Source: JAEHDI01 sp035455185
GTDB lineage: Bacteria > Acidobacteriota > Terriglobia > Bryobacterales > Bryobacteraceae
Reading direction: 5' to 3'
Length of the DNA: 61,559 bases
Assembly (NCBI GenBank): GCA_035455185.1
Contig: DATIFQ010000372.1
Coordinates: forward strand, 1-61,559
Both the position numbers and the translations under genes were made by a program. This document shows positions 51,701 through 59,529 of this stretch, one piece after another (the first letter of the stretch is position 1; each line of letters begins with the position of its first letter). The notes below the pieces were generated by a model. It made no database searches, had not been told where the DNA came from, and saw nothing but the letters and a program-made list of their open reading frames with translations.

Positions 51701-51907
51701 AATAATGTCTTCGACCTGGCGTTGCACCGCCAATTTCCGGTACGGGAGTCGAAGGCAGTCGAGTTTCGCGCGGAGTTCTTCAACGCGTTCAATCATCCGA
51801 ACTTCGGCATACCGGGACCGTATCCGGACTTTGGACCGTTCTTCGGCAAGATCTTTGCGACTGGCCAGCCGCGCCGCGTGCAACTAGCGCTCCGGATTGA
51901 CTTCTGA
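48710..51907 (+). CDS. TonB-dependent receptor with carboxypeptidase-regulatory-like domain
   Basis: The 1065-residue protein has a signal peptide (MILILLVLAAAFPVWGQ), an N-terminal carboxypeptidase-regulatory-like domain (ASGSVLGEIRDESGAVVPGA, 20-105), a plug domain (about 130-240, NAFLLDGAADTDR) and a long beta barrel ending with the aromatic residue in ALRIDF. It belongs to the large acidobacterial receptor type thought to import oligosaccharides or other ligands. It is 11 bases after the HprK-related kinase and overlaps the downstream NTase-MFS gene, an unusual operon context for such a receptor. Confidence 0.92.
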   Translation: MILILLVLAAAFPVWGQIASGSVLGEIRDESGAVVPGARVTARHEATGFARSVFTGPEGVYQIEQLLPGPCTVTAEKFGFQTVIAGPIVLEVNQRARLDLVLKVGIERESVTVTTAVSPLRADDPSAGHRLDAASISSLPLDQRNVISLASLGPGVIPRALGGFVHDIITDVQPGRGAVALNPSVNGARSPANAFLLDGAADTDRLAFVISVVPPMESVQEFRMQTSLPSAEFAQTAGGVVDVVTKAGAREWHGNAFEYFRNEALDARNFFDDPSLPRPIFRQNQFGGSLGGPVPLPSTFFFAAYEGLRGKSAKSSLNLVPDTTVRGGDFRGRNPIFDPLDRDPVTGARQPFPGNVVPLERIDPVARRFLDTYQPLPNRSGSSGNYLDATPNENTDDNVSARIDHELHGGSRVFGRYTLNEQRGRFAGSFPVRPTEERIRAQQAALGLTFGRSSWLNEARVSFTRLRVFDVPESAFKTNVAKELGISGIPDDPFTYGLPYFLITNFSTVTDSPTLPLTQRDNLWHFSDEVSVARGRHTLRFGFEWVRFNLNYLQSQLARGQFIFTGALTGDPSAPGTTGDPLADFLLGFPQITSRNVGTTLAYLHNNSAAGYVQSDWRWTSRLTLNFGLRYEYTSPFTEGRDHLQNLDYSTLPAAPRLVPVKYAVDPDRNNFAPRVGLAFRPLPGRELVFRAGYGIYFSQEMAIESYDLIRNGVRNENNVTDGITPVLTLENGFPQTASTGLPGYFGIDRHARTPYVQQWSAGLQKQLPEGIVLDVSYVGTKGTRLGRFRRFNTPLRVETGENLPPRPGDLQQLRPFPELGEIIQRQHISNSIYHSLQVKVEKRMASRLTFLSSFVWSKSIDDADSVIPGFFESFGAQDERNLRLERGLSFFDVGRRISAGFVYALPASAFLRPVLSGWGMSGIVTLQDGTPLNPVYFAFDPANSGTPNRPDVVPGVSVRLPRSQRTADHFFNTDAFRAPAPYTFGNAGRNILPGPGNNVFDLALHRQFPVRESKAVEFRAEFFNAFNHPNFGIPGPYPDFGPFFGKIFATGQPRRVQLALRIDF

Positions 51908-54335
51908 CTTGAAACCGATCCTGTGGGAGGAGAACCGGCGCGTCCCGGCCGGCGTCCGAGCGGCGCTGGCCGCATTGCGATTTGCGCATCCTGACACTCG
52001 GGGGCTGCAAGTTCTCTGCGAGCGCGAATGGAAGGAGGCACTCCACTTCTGCGACCGCTCGCAGACAACTCTGTTCCTTTGGGAGCGATGCGAGGAGGAA
52101 TTTCCCGAGTGGGTCCGCGAGCGCGTCGGACAGAATCTTGCGGACAACACGGAGCGAAACACCAGGATTCGGGAGGATGTCTTCAAGATTTGCTGCGCGC
52201 TCGACGGGTCTCGGACTGAGTACGTGATGCTGAAGGGCCTGACGCAGTGGCCGCGATACGTGGCGGATTCGCGGCTGCGAGTCCAGTACGATCTTGACCT
52301 TTACTGCCCGCCCGATTCGCTGTACCGGGCGCGCGACGTACTGCTCGAACTCGGATACGAGCCAGCCGAAGGCTTCGAGAACTTCCCCGTAGACCACTTG
52401 CCGACGATGATCCGGAAGACCGGGTTCGAGTGGCACGGGAACTACTTCGACCCTGACGTGCCGGTCTGTGTGGACGTTCATTTCCGGTTCTGGGATGAGG
52501 AGACCGAGCGGTTTGCCGCTCCAGGACTCGATGAGTTTTGGGAGCGGCGGACCAAACATCCGGTAGACGGGCGTTGCGTGCCCGCGCTCGACCCCGCAGA
52601 CAGCCTGGCATACACGAGCCTCCACCTTTTGAGGCACCTGCTGCGCGGAAGCCTGCGCCTGTGTCACGTGTATGAGTTGGCCCGCTTCCTCGAGACGAAC
52701 GCGGACGATAGGGCTTTCTGGGAGAAGTGGCGGGACTTGCACCCACCCGGTCTGCGGCGGCTGGAAGCGATCGTGTTCCGGCTGGCAGCCGAATGGTTCG
52801 ACTGTGGTGTGCACGAAACGGCTGAAGCCGAAATCGCAGAAGTTCCCAAGGGCGTTCAATTCTGGTTCGAGCGTTATGCCGCTTCGCCGATGGAGGGTTA
52901 CTTCCGGCCGAACAAGGACGAGGTCTGGCTGCATCTCTGTCTACTCGATGCCGGCAAGTGGAGCGTTCTCAAGCGGCGTCTGCTTCCGTCGCGTCTACCT
53001 GCACGGGCAGAACCCGGCAACTTGCCGGCGTCCGAGATCACTCCGCGCCTGCGGTGGCAGGCGCGGGCACGTTACGCCGGGCACGTCGCCGCGCGCGCCA
53101 TGCATCACGCGGTTGCCTTTGCGCCGGCGCTATGGAAAGGCACACGCTGGTGGCTGGAAGCAGCAGGACCCGGAGCGGCCTACTGGCGCTACTTGCTGAC
53201 GGCGTCGCTCTACCACCTTGGCGTTTTTGTATTTGTCCTGCTCTACAACCTTTACCTGTTGGATCGCGGTTTTCGGGAAGACTTTCTGGGGTTGATCACA
53301 AGTGCGGCCACGATTGGCAGTCTCGCGGGAACGTTGCCGGCGGCTTGGGGAATCCAGCGGCTCGGCCTTCGTAAAACAGTCATGGCGTGCATTGTGGGGA
53401 CAGCGGTGGTCTCGGCTGCGCGTAGCCTTGTTCTCGGGCCGGCGTCATTGGTTGCGACAGCGTTTCTAGGGGGTGCGCTCTCGTCGGTCTGGTTTGTGTC
53501 GGTCGCACCGGCGGTGAGCGGTCTATCGAGTGAGCGGAATCGACCTGTCGGCTTCAGCCTGTTCTTCGCCACCGGCATTGCGGTAGGTGTCCTTGGCGGG
53601 TTGGCGGGTGGCCGGCTGCCGGGATGGATCCAAGAGACGTTCGCCCTGGGGACGGCTGCCTCGGCCAAGCAAGCGGCGTTGCTTACAGGCTGCGCGATCT
53701 CCGCGCTGGCGATTCTGCCGGCCCGGCGCCTGTCGTTGCCGACCGGCGTTGCGCGCGAATCGCGAGTCTACCCGTGGAACCCGGTTCTCGGGCGATTCTT
53801 TGCCGCCATAGCGGCGTGGAGCTTTGCCACGGGCTGCCTCAGCCCGTTTTTCACCGCTCTTTTCTCGCGCCACTTTAACGTGTCGGACGAGCACATCGGC
53901 CTCGTCTTCTCCGGCTCGCAACTGGCGCAGGTGGCGGCGGTACTCGCTGCACCGCTGGTGCTGCGGCGGTTCGGGCTGGTCGGGGGCGTTGTTGCGATGC
54001 AAGTGGCGGCCGCCGCGATGCTGGCCACGCTCGCTTTGGGGCCTCCGGTACTTGCTGCCGCCGCGGCCTATGTCGGCTTCATGTCGTTTCAGTCTATGTG
54101 CGAGCCAGGAACGTACAGCCTGTTGATGAACCAGGTGGGTGAGGAGCAGCGTAGTGGTGCGTCGGCGCTGAACTTCCTGGTGATCTTCTCCGCGCAGGCC
54201 GCGGCGGCGGGTCTCGCCGGGATCGTGATCACGCGGCTGGGCTATCCGGCTATGCTTGCGGCGGCGGCAACCGTAGCGTTGGGAGCAGCGCTCCTGTTCC
54301 GGCGCTTGCTGCTCGCGTCCGACTCGCGGAGGTAA
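51897..54335 (+). CDS. Nucleotidyltransferase (PF14907-type) fused to MFS transporter
   Basis: The 812-residue protein joins two domains. Residues about 1-370 form an uncharacterised-nucleotidyltransferase-type domain: LKG at 112-114, followed by LRVQYDLDLY with acidic pair D132/D134 and then the helix RARDVLLELGYEP. Residues about 400-810 form an MFS transporter with about 12 membrane segments, including GIQRLGLRKTVMACIVG as the loop 2-3 motif. The TTG at 51897 overlaps the receptor gene by 11 bases; a TTG at 51909 is an alternative, and no ATG gives the full domain. Fusion of these two activities is not one I know. The N-terminal domain probably modifies a substrate and the transporter moves it. 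Confidence 0.85.
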   Translation: MTSDLKPILWEENRRVPAGVRAALAALRFAHPDTRGLQVLCEREWKEALHFCDRSQTTLFLWERCEEEFPEWVRERVGQNLADNTERNTRIREDVFKICCALDGSRTEYVMLKGLTQWPRYVADSRLRVQYDLDLYCPPDSLYRARDVLLELGYEPAEGFENFPVDHLPTMIRKTGFEWHGNYFDPDVPVCVDVHFRFWDEETERFAAPGLDEFWERRTKHPVDGRCVPALDPADSLAYTSLHLLRHLLRGSLRLCHVYELARFLETNADDRAFWEKWRDLHPPGLRRLEAIVFRLAAEWFDCGVHETAEAEIAEVPKGVQFWFERYAASPMEGYFRPNKDEVWLHLCLLDAGKWSVLKRRLLPSRLPARAEPGNLPASEITPRLRWQARARYAGHVAARAMHHAVAFAPALWKGTRWWLEAAGPGAAYWRYLLTASLYHLGVFVFVLLYNLYLLDRGFREDFLGLITSAATIGSLAGTLPAAWGIQRLGLRKTVMACIVGTAVVSAARSLVLGPASLVATAFLGGALSSVWFVSVAPAVSGLSSERNRPVGFSLFFATGIAVGVLGGLAGGRLPGWIQETFALGTAASAKQAALLTGCAISALAILPARRLSLPTGVARESRVYPWNPVLGRFFAAIAAWSFATGCLSPFFTALFSRHFNVSDEHIGLVFSGSQLAQVAAVLAAPLVLRRFGLVGGVVAMQVAAAAMLATLALGPPVLAAAAAYVGFMSFQSMCEPGTYSLLMNQVGEEQRSGASALNFLVIFSAQAAAAGLAGIVITRLGYPAMLAAAATVALGAALLFRRLLLASDSRR

Positions 54336-54376
54336 CTCAACGGCAGGTATTACCCGTATAGGCCCGGCGTCTTCCG

Positions 54377-56443
54377 TTATCGTGGCCGAAAGGATTCGAG
54401 GGGCGGGAGAGTGTCGTTGTCCTTGAAACCGGAAACAAATTCCGACAAACGCTCCTGGAGCCGGCGCCAGTATTCATACTCGGCGTCCCACCGACCCAGG
54501 GCCCTGCGGAGGCGGAACGGGTGATATTCTTCGAGCCACGCCGTCCGGTAGTCCTCCCTCATTTCGGAGATTGCATCCATCAGGTCGATGGCGCGGCTGT
54601 GGTCCTGATAGCTCGCCTCAAAGCCAAGGAAGAGATACAAGTCGGAGCTCTTGGGATTCTTGCCGAGCCGCGTGAAGTACCCTTCGATCTCGAGCGCGTA
54701 GAGGTACTTCTGGCCAAGGTAGTCGAGCATGCGGGCGCCCAGGAGCAGACTCGAGAGAGCGGGGGCGGCGGGCTTGATTTCCAGAGCGCGCATCAGAAGT
54801 TCCTGCGCTGATTCCGCCTGAAGGCGCGCCTCTCTGAACTCCGCGCGATGCGGCGCGGCGCGTTTCAGCCTGTCGGGCACCAGAGGGTCTTCCCACAACC
54901 GGTGCATCGTGTCACGGCCCAGCGCATCCTCGAGATGTTGACGGGACTTGTTGATCGCCTCCAGCGCTGAGGCAACATCGGACGCGATCGCCTCGGGATA
55001 AAGGCCGGCCGCGTAGTCGGAAAAGAACCGGCTGTGGTCCACCGGCTCGGATTGCCAGGCGGCCGCGGCGCCATAGGCCATTCCGGGGAGGGCCTGCCGA
55101 TACAGCGTCTGGGCGGCGTCGTGCCACCCCGTGTGGATGATGCCCATGCTCCCGTGCCGGCGGGCGGCGGCCAGGAAACCATCGACGTTCGCGAAGGTGC
55201 GGTTCAAGTCGGGCACCACTTCGTTCCACGTCCACAGACCGGTGGCGATGACGTGCGGTATGCGTCCCTCCGAGAACGGCTTGACGAACGATGTGTAATC
55301 CTTGCGAGCCTCGTAGTCCCAGGCCACGGCGATGGTACCAGGGGGGAGTTCCGAAACGAGCTGTGGATAGCGAACGAAGATCTCGGACCCGGTGGCCACG
55401 TCGGCCCAGAACATCACGCGTTTATCGTGCTTCCTAACGAGCGATGAGACGAATTGAAGGAGCTCTATGTACAACTTGGCAGGCTCGACGCCTCCGGCCG
55501 CCTGGCTGCCGGCCGCCTCCAGTTCGAACGGCTCATCGAGGCCGATGTGAAACCACGGGCTGGGGAACAGACCCGCCATCTGGGCGACCCAGTCCGCAAG
55601 CAGCTCACGCACACGAGGGTGCCGAGGGTTGAACTCGCCGCCGTGGGGAAGCGCCGCGAGATCGGCATAGCGCTCGATCTGGAAGACGTCGTGAAGGTGA
55701 CCGTAGTATTCGAGACAGGGTACGACATCGACATGCCGCTCCCTGGCGTAGTCGATGATATGGCGCACCTGCTCCCGCGTGTACCGCGCCTTGGGACTGA
55801 ACAGGGGGTAACCGGTCAACTCGATGCTGACTTCCGAATAGAAGTAATACTGGTTCACCTTCCAGCGGGCGAGGAAATCGATCTGCCGTTTGATCTCCTC
55901 CTCTTTCGGCAGGGGTCCGTGACTCATGTCCATCATGAAGCCCCGATACGCGAGGGAAGGCCAGTCCCGTATCTCGACTTCGGGAAGCACTGCGTGCGCC
56001 CCTTCGCCCTCTACCAACTGGCGCAGCGTCTGGACGCCATAGAACAAGCCGGCCGAGGATCGCGCGCGGATTTCCGCTCCGTTCGAGTTGATCTTGATCG
56101 AGTAAGCCTCCCGCGAATCGGGTCCGGGGCGCTCGTCGGCCATGGGCAACGCCGCAACATCCCCGGTTCGGGACAGCAAGATGGTTTTTCCCGATCGCTC
56201 GACGTCGAGCACCGGCACTTGCGTCTGAGCAATCGAGGAAAGCGCCGCAGAGAGCTCCTGGGCGACAAACCGGTCCTCCGCGCCGGGCGCGGATGCGAAG
56301 CGGATGGACAAGCCCCGCACGGGTAACTCGGCTCCGCCGTAGCGGACCTCCTGCGGACGGGGCAGCAGCGGCTTATGGCTACCGGGGGCGGCAGCAAGCA
56401 GCCACACCGGCATCAGGCAAGCGAGCAGCAAAGATTTCGGCAT
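54377..56443 (-). CDS. Glycoside hydrolase family 20-type beta-N-acetylhexosaminidase
   Basis: The 688-residue exported protein has a signal peptide (MPKSLLLACLMPVWLLAAAPG), a GH20b-like N-terminal domain (about 30-150) and a TIM-barrel catalytic domain (about 160-480). In WFHIGLDEPFEL (positions 55542-55507) the adjacent D-E pair corresponds to the GH20 catalytic aspartate-glutamate. The C-terminal 200 residues are helical. RGFMMDMSHGPLPKEEEIKR and VPCLEYYGHLHDVFQ are other family-like parts. It would remove N-acetylhexosamines from glycans. It follows the aminotransferase gene by 43 bases on the same strand. Confidence 0.82.
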   Translation of the reverse strand: MPKSLLLACLMPVWLLAAAPGSHKPLLPRPQEVRYGGAELPVRGLSIRFASAPGAEDRFVAQELSAALSSIAQTQVPVLDVERSGKTILLSRTGDVAALPMADERPGPDSREAYSIKINSNGAEIRARSSAGLFYGVQTLRQLVEGEGAHAVLPEVEIRDWPSLAYRGFMMDMSHGPLPKEEEIKRQIDFLARWKVNQYYFYSEVSIELTGYPLFSPKARYTREQVRHIIDYARERHVDVVPCLEYYGHLHDVFQIERYADLAALPHGGEFNPRHPRVRELLADWVAQMAGLFPSPWFHIGLDEPFELEAAGSQAAGGVEPAKLYIELLQFVSSLVRKHDKRVMFWADVATGSEIFVRYPQLVSELPPGTIAVAWDYEARKDYTSFVKPFSEGRIPHVIATGLWTWNEVVPDLNRTFANVDGFLAAARRHGSMGIIHTGWHDAAQTLYRQALPGMAYGAAAAWQSEPVDHSRFFSDYAAGLYPEAIASDVASALEAINKSRQHLEDALGRDTMHRLWEDPLVPDRLKRAAPHRAEFREARLQAESAQELLMRALEIKPAAPALSSLLLGARMLDYLGQKYLYALEIEGYFTRLGKNPKSSDLYLFLGFEASYQDHSRAIDLMDAISEMREDYRTAWLEEYHPFRLRRALGRWDAEYEYWRRLQERLSEFVSGFKDNDTLPPLESFRPR

Positions 56444-56486
56444 GACGTTTTACCTCAGAGTCGGATGAACGTCGCAATGGCGGCCA

Positions 56487-57821
56487 CTATGACGCCGCTT
56501 CCATCGCGGGAGCGCCCTTCTTTGCAGAGCGCGATAGTTCGCGAAGCACGACTTCGGCCGCCTGTAGAGTCCGGTCAACCATCTCGGCGGTGTGGCTGAG
56601 ACTGATGTGATTCCGCTTCAGATTCATCGGCAACTTGAAAATGCCGCGTTCGAGAAGCTTGCGCCGGTAGGAGACGAACATCTCGGCGTCGTTCCTGGTG
56701 AGGTCTGTGTAGCTCTCAATCGGGCCGTCCATAAAGTAGGTCAGGAATACGGAACCGAAGCCGGTGACGGTAGCTTTCAGCCCGAGCCTAGTCACAATGC
56801 CGCTGAGCCCTTCCCGCATGCGTTCGCCTAGGCCGAACATGTGACGATAAGTGGATTCCTGCTCAAGCACCTCGATGGTAGCGAGTGCGGCTGCACAGCA
56901 GACGGGGTGACCGTTGAACGTACCGGCGAAGAACACATCGCCATCGGAGTGGGTGTTGAATCGGTCCATCAGTTCCCGCTTGCCGCAGATGACGGAAATC
57001 GGATACCCGTTGGCGACGGCCTTCCCAAGGGTGGTGAGGTCTGGTGTCACGCCGCAGATCTTCTGATAGCCGCCGAGACCGTGCCGGAAGCCGGTGATGA
57101 CTTCATCGAAAATCAGAACGATGTTTTTCAGACGGGTGAGCTCGCGTAGACCCTCGAGAAAGCCGGGCTTCGGAAGCACACACCCGATGTTGTGCGGAAT
57201 GGGCTCGAGGATGATGGCGGCTACCTGTCCCTTGTTGGCCGCGACCGTCCGCTCGACCTCGTCGAGGTCATTGAACGTGCAGACCAGGGTGTGTTCGACG
57301 ACCTCGGGCAGGCTTCCTGCGGACAGGAGCTGTCGAGATCCCAACTGTTCGGCCGGAGTGATCACATTCATCGCGACGGCGTCATGCCACCCGTGGTAGC
57401 AGCCTTGAAACTTGATGATCTTCTTTCGTCCGGTGACGGCGCGGGCGAGCCGAATCGCCTGGTAGGTCGCCTCTGAACCGCTGTTGGTAAAGAGCACTCT
57501 TTCCGCGGACGGCACGTGCTGGCTGATCTTCCGAGCCAGCGCAATCTCCGATTCCGTTGTCCCGACACCGAGAAGATCGATATTTTGCATCGTCTCTTGG
57601 ACCCGCCGGTTCACCATTTCATGATTGTGGCCGAGTACGATCGGACCGAAAGCGGCCTGGTAGTCGATAAATTGGTTGCCGTCGACGTCGGTCATCGTTG
57701 CGCCTTCCGCTCGCGCAAAGACAAGATGCGGCTCGAACCGTCTCAAAGAGGTGTTGACGCCTCCCGGCATCACATCACTTGCCAGGGCGTATTTCAGGCG
57801 GTTTTGGTCATTCGTTGGCAT
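56487..57821 (-). CDS. Glutamate-1-semialdehyde 2,1-aminomutase-like class III aminotransferase
   Basis: The 444-residue PLP enzyme has the class III aminotransferase motifs: NSGSEATYQAIRLARAVTGR (phosphate binding), FQGCYHGWHD, IFDEVITGFR with the cofactor-contacting aspartate, and TLGKAVANGYPISV with the Schiff-base lysine. It resembles HemL in length and start (MPGGVNTSLR). No other haem gene is near, and the pairing with a hexosaminidase suggests a paralogue acting on another amino substrate, so I do not assign hemL. The ATG at 57821 is followed by normal N-terminal sequence. Confidence 0.87.
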   Translation of the reverse strand: MPTNDQNRLKYALASDVMPGGVNTSLRRFEPHLVFARAEGATMTDVDGNQFIDYQAAFGPIVLGHNHEMVNRRVQETMQNIDLLGVGTTESEIALARKISQHVPSAERVLFTNSGSEATYQAIRLARAVTGRKKIIKFQGCYHGWHDAVAMNVITPAEQLGSRQLLSAGSLPEVVEHTLVCTFNDLDEVERTVAANKGQVAAIILEPIPHNIGCVLPKPGFLEGLRELTRLKNIVLIFDEVITGFRHGLGGYQKICGVTPDLTTLGKAVANGYPISVICGKRELMDRFNTHSDGDVFFAGTFNGHPVCCAAALATIEVLEQESTYRHMFGLGERMREGLSGIVTRLGLKATVTGFGSVFLTYFMDGPIESYTDLTRNDAEMFVSYRRKLLERGIFKLPMNLKRNHISLSHTAEMVDRTLQAAEVVLRELSRSAKKGAPAMEAAS

Positions 57822-58038
57822 CGGCTTTTCCTTAGCTTCCCCGCTCGGGACCTCAAGTTATTGCGAATTCTAATCCAGCGACGCAATAACGTCCAATACG
57901 AAACATGACGGGAAGTGCGCGGCCATCCAGAAGCTTGGACGAAAACCGCCTCGGCGACTGCGGGGCAGCACTTCGTGCTGCGGGATGCTATGCGGTTGAC
58001 AGGAGCAGTGCATCAAGCTAGGATTCCAGCGAGATCTC

Positions 58039-59529
58039 GTGTTCAGGCTTCAGGGTCGTTCTGGGTTACGTTGCTGGACGCCAACAGGCCTCTTGTGTGT
58101 CTTTCTCCAGGCGGCGACGCTGGCATGTACGTCCGGATCCACCGCGGCGCAACAAGGGGTACGTGCGGCGCCATTGCCCGACCTTGCCCCGCTCGAACAA
58201 CTGAAGCTGGACGAATTTGAACCCGCGGTCGGCGAACAGATTCGCGGGGCGTATGAAAGGGCCAGCCAGCATCCCCGAGACGCGGCGGCAGCCGGCAAAC
58301 TGGGCATGATTCTTCAGGTCTACGGAAAGTACGAACTGGCGGAGCGCTGCTTTCTCCGTGCAAAAGGGCTGGATGCGCGTTCGTTTCGTTGGACATACTA
58401 CCTCGGCAATGTGGAGGGTTTTCTTGGAAAACATCCCGACGCCGTCCAGCACGTCCGCGAGGCCTTGACCATTGACGGACAATACGCTCCTGCCCGGGTG
58501 CGTCTGGCGCAGTTGTTATTGGACTCCGGCGACTTGGAGCAAGCCGGCCAGCTTTATCGCGAAGCGGCCGATCAGAATCCCGAACTAGCTTCCGCCCATT
58601 TCGGCCTCGGTCAGGTGCTGGCGGCCCGGGAGGAGTTGGAGGCGGCCATTGAGTCGTACAAACGAGCCTGTCAGCTCGCCAAGAATTATGCGGCCGCCCA
58701 CTATGCGCTCGGGATGGCATACAGAAAGACAGGTGATCTGGCCAACGCCCGCACGCATCTGGAACTATATCAGCGTCTCAAGCAGGCGAAACAGCCGGTG
58801 CTCGATCCGCTCATGGAGGAGGTGAATGCCCTTTATTCCGGAGGGCTCACGCACTTCGCCAAGGGCTCTGCTTTGGCGCAGCAGGGAAAATTACAGGAGG
58901 CGGCCGCTGAGTTCGAAGCGGCGCTGAACGTGAATCCGGGGATGGTGATGGCACACATCAACCTGATCGCTATGTGCGGGCAATTGGGCCAGCCGGAGAA
59001 AGCCGAACAACACTTCCGCGCGGCAGTCGAGCTGGACCCAGGTTGGGTGGAGTCCTATTACAACTGGGGGATGTTCCTGCTCCAGAAGGGAAAAAAGGCG
59101 GAGGCTGCGGAGATGTTTCGCAAAGCGGTCGCGGTCAATCCAAGCTATCCGGATGCACAGGTCCAACTAGGATCGTTGCTCGACGAATCGGGGCGCGCGG
59201 CGGAAGCTGCCGCTCATTACGAGCGAGCGCTCGCCGCCGACGCTGGCCACCGGCAGGCTCATTACCTTCTCGCTCACAACCTGGTTCGCAGGGGACAGGT
59301 GGACGACGCGATCCGGCATTTCCTCGAGACGATCAAGGTGGAGGACAACCGCACGCCCTTCTGCATGTATGGCCTAGCAGTAGCATATGAACGCTCCGGA
59401 GACCGCCAACAGGCTCTTTACTACATGGAGCAGGCGCACCGGCGCGCGGTCTCCTTCGGAATGCGAGACCTAGCTTCACGGCTCCAACAGGACTTGAAGC
59501 GTTTGCAGGCGGAGGGTGTCCGCCGTTGA
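58039..59529 (+). CDS. TPR-repeat lipoprotein
   Basis: The 496-residue protein starts with GTG at 58039. A signal region (CWTPTGLLCVFLQAATLAC) ends in a lipobox-like TLAC, so it is probably a lipoprotein. The remainder is at least ten TPR units (for example AVQHVREALTIDGQYAPARV, YYNWGMFLLQKGKKAEAAEM, YPDAQVQLGSLLDESGRAAE). It overlaps the next gene by TTGA. TPR proteins of this type are commonly found beside CRTAC1/ASPIC proteins in acidobacteria and may act as periplasmic scaffolds for them. Confidence 0.87.
   Translation: MFRLQGRSGLRCWTPTGLLCVFLQAATLACTSGSTAAQQGVRAAPLPDLAPLEQLKLDEFEPAVGEQIRGAYERASQHPRDAAAAGKLGMILQVYGKYELAERCFLRAKGLDARSFRWTYYLGNVEGFLGKHPDAVQHVREALTIDGQYAPARVRLAQLLLDSGDLEQAGQLYREAADQNPELASAHFGLGQVLAAREELEAAIESYKRACQLAKNYAAAHYALGMAYRKTGDLANARTHLELYQRLKQAKQPVLDPLMEEVNALYSGGLTHFAKGSALAQQGKLQEAAAEFEAALNVNPGMVMAHINLIAMCGQLGQPEKAEQHFRAAVELDPGWVESYYNWGMFLLQKGKKAEAAEMFRKAVAVNPSYPDAQVQLGSLLDESGRAAEAAAHYERALAADAGHRQAHYLLAHNLVRRGQVDDAIRHFLETIKVEDNRTPFCMYGLAVAYERSGDRQQALYYMEQAHRRAVSFGMRDLASRLQQDLKRLQAEGVRR

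Noticed and set aside
47688..54335. Lasso-peptide or other RiPP cluster
   Set aside because: An HprK-related kinase and nucleotidyltransferase can accompany such clusters, but no precursor peptide, PqqD-like protein, leader peptidase or asparagine-synthetase-like cyclase is found.
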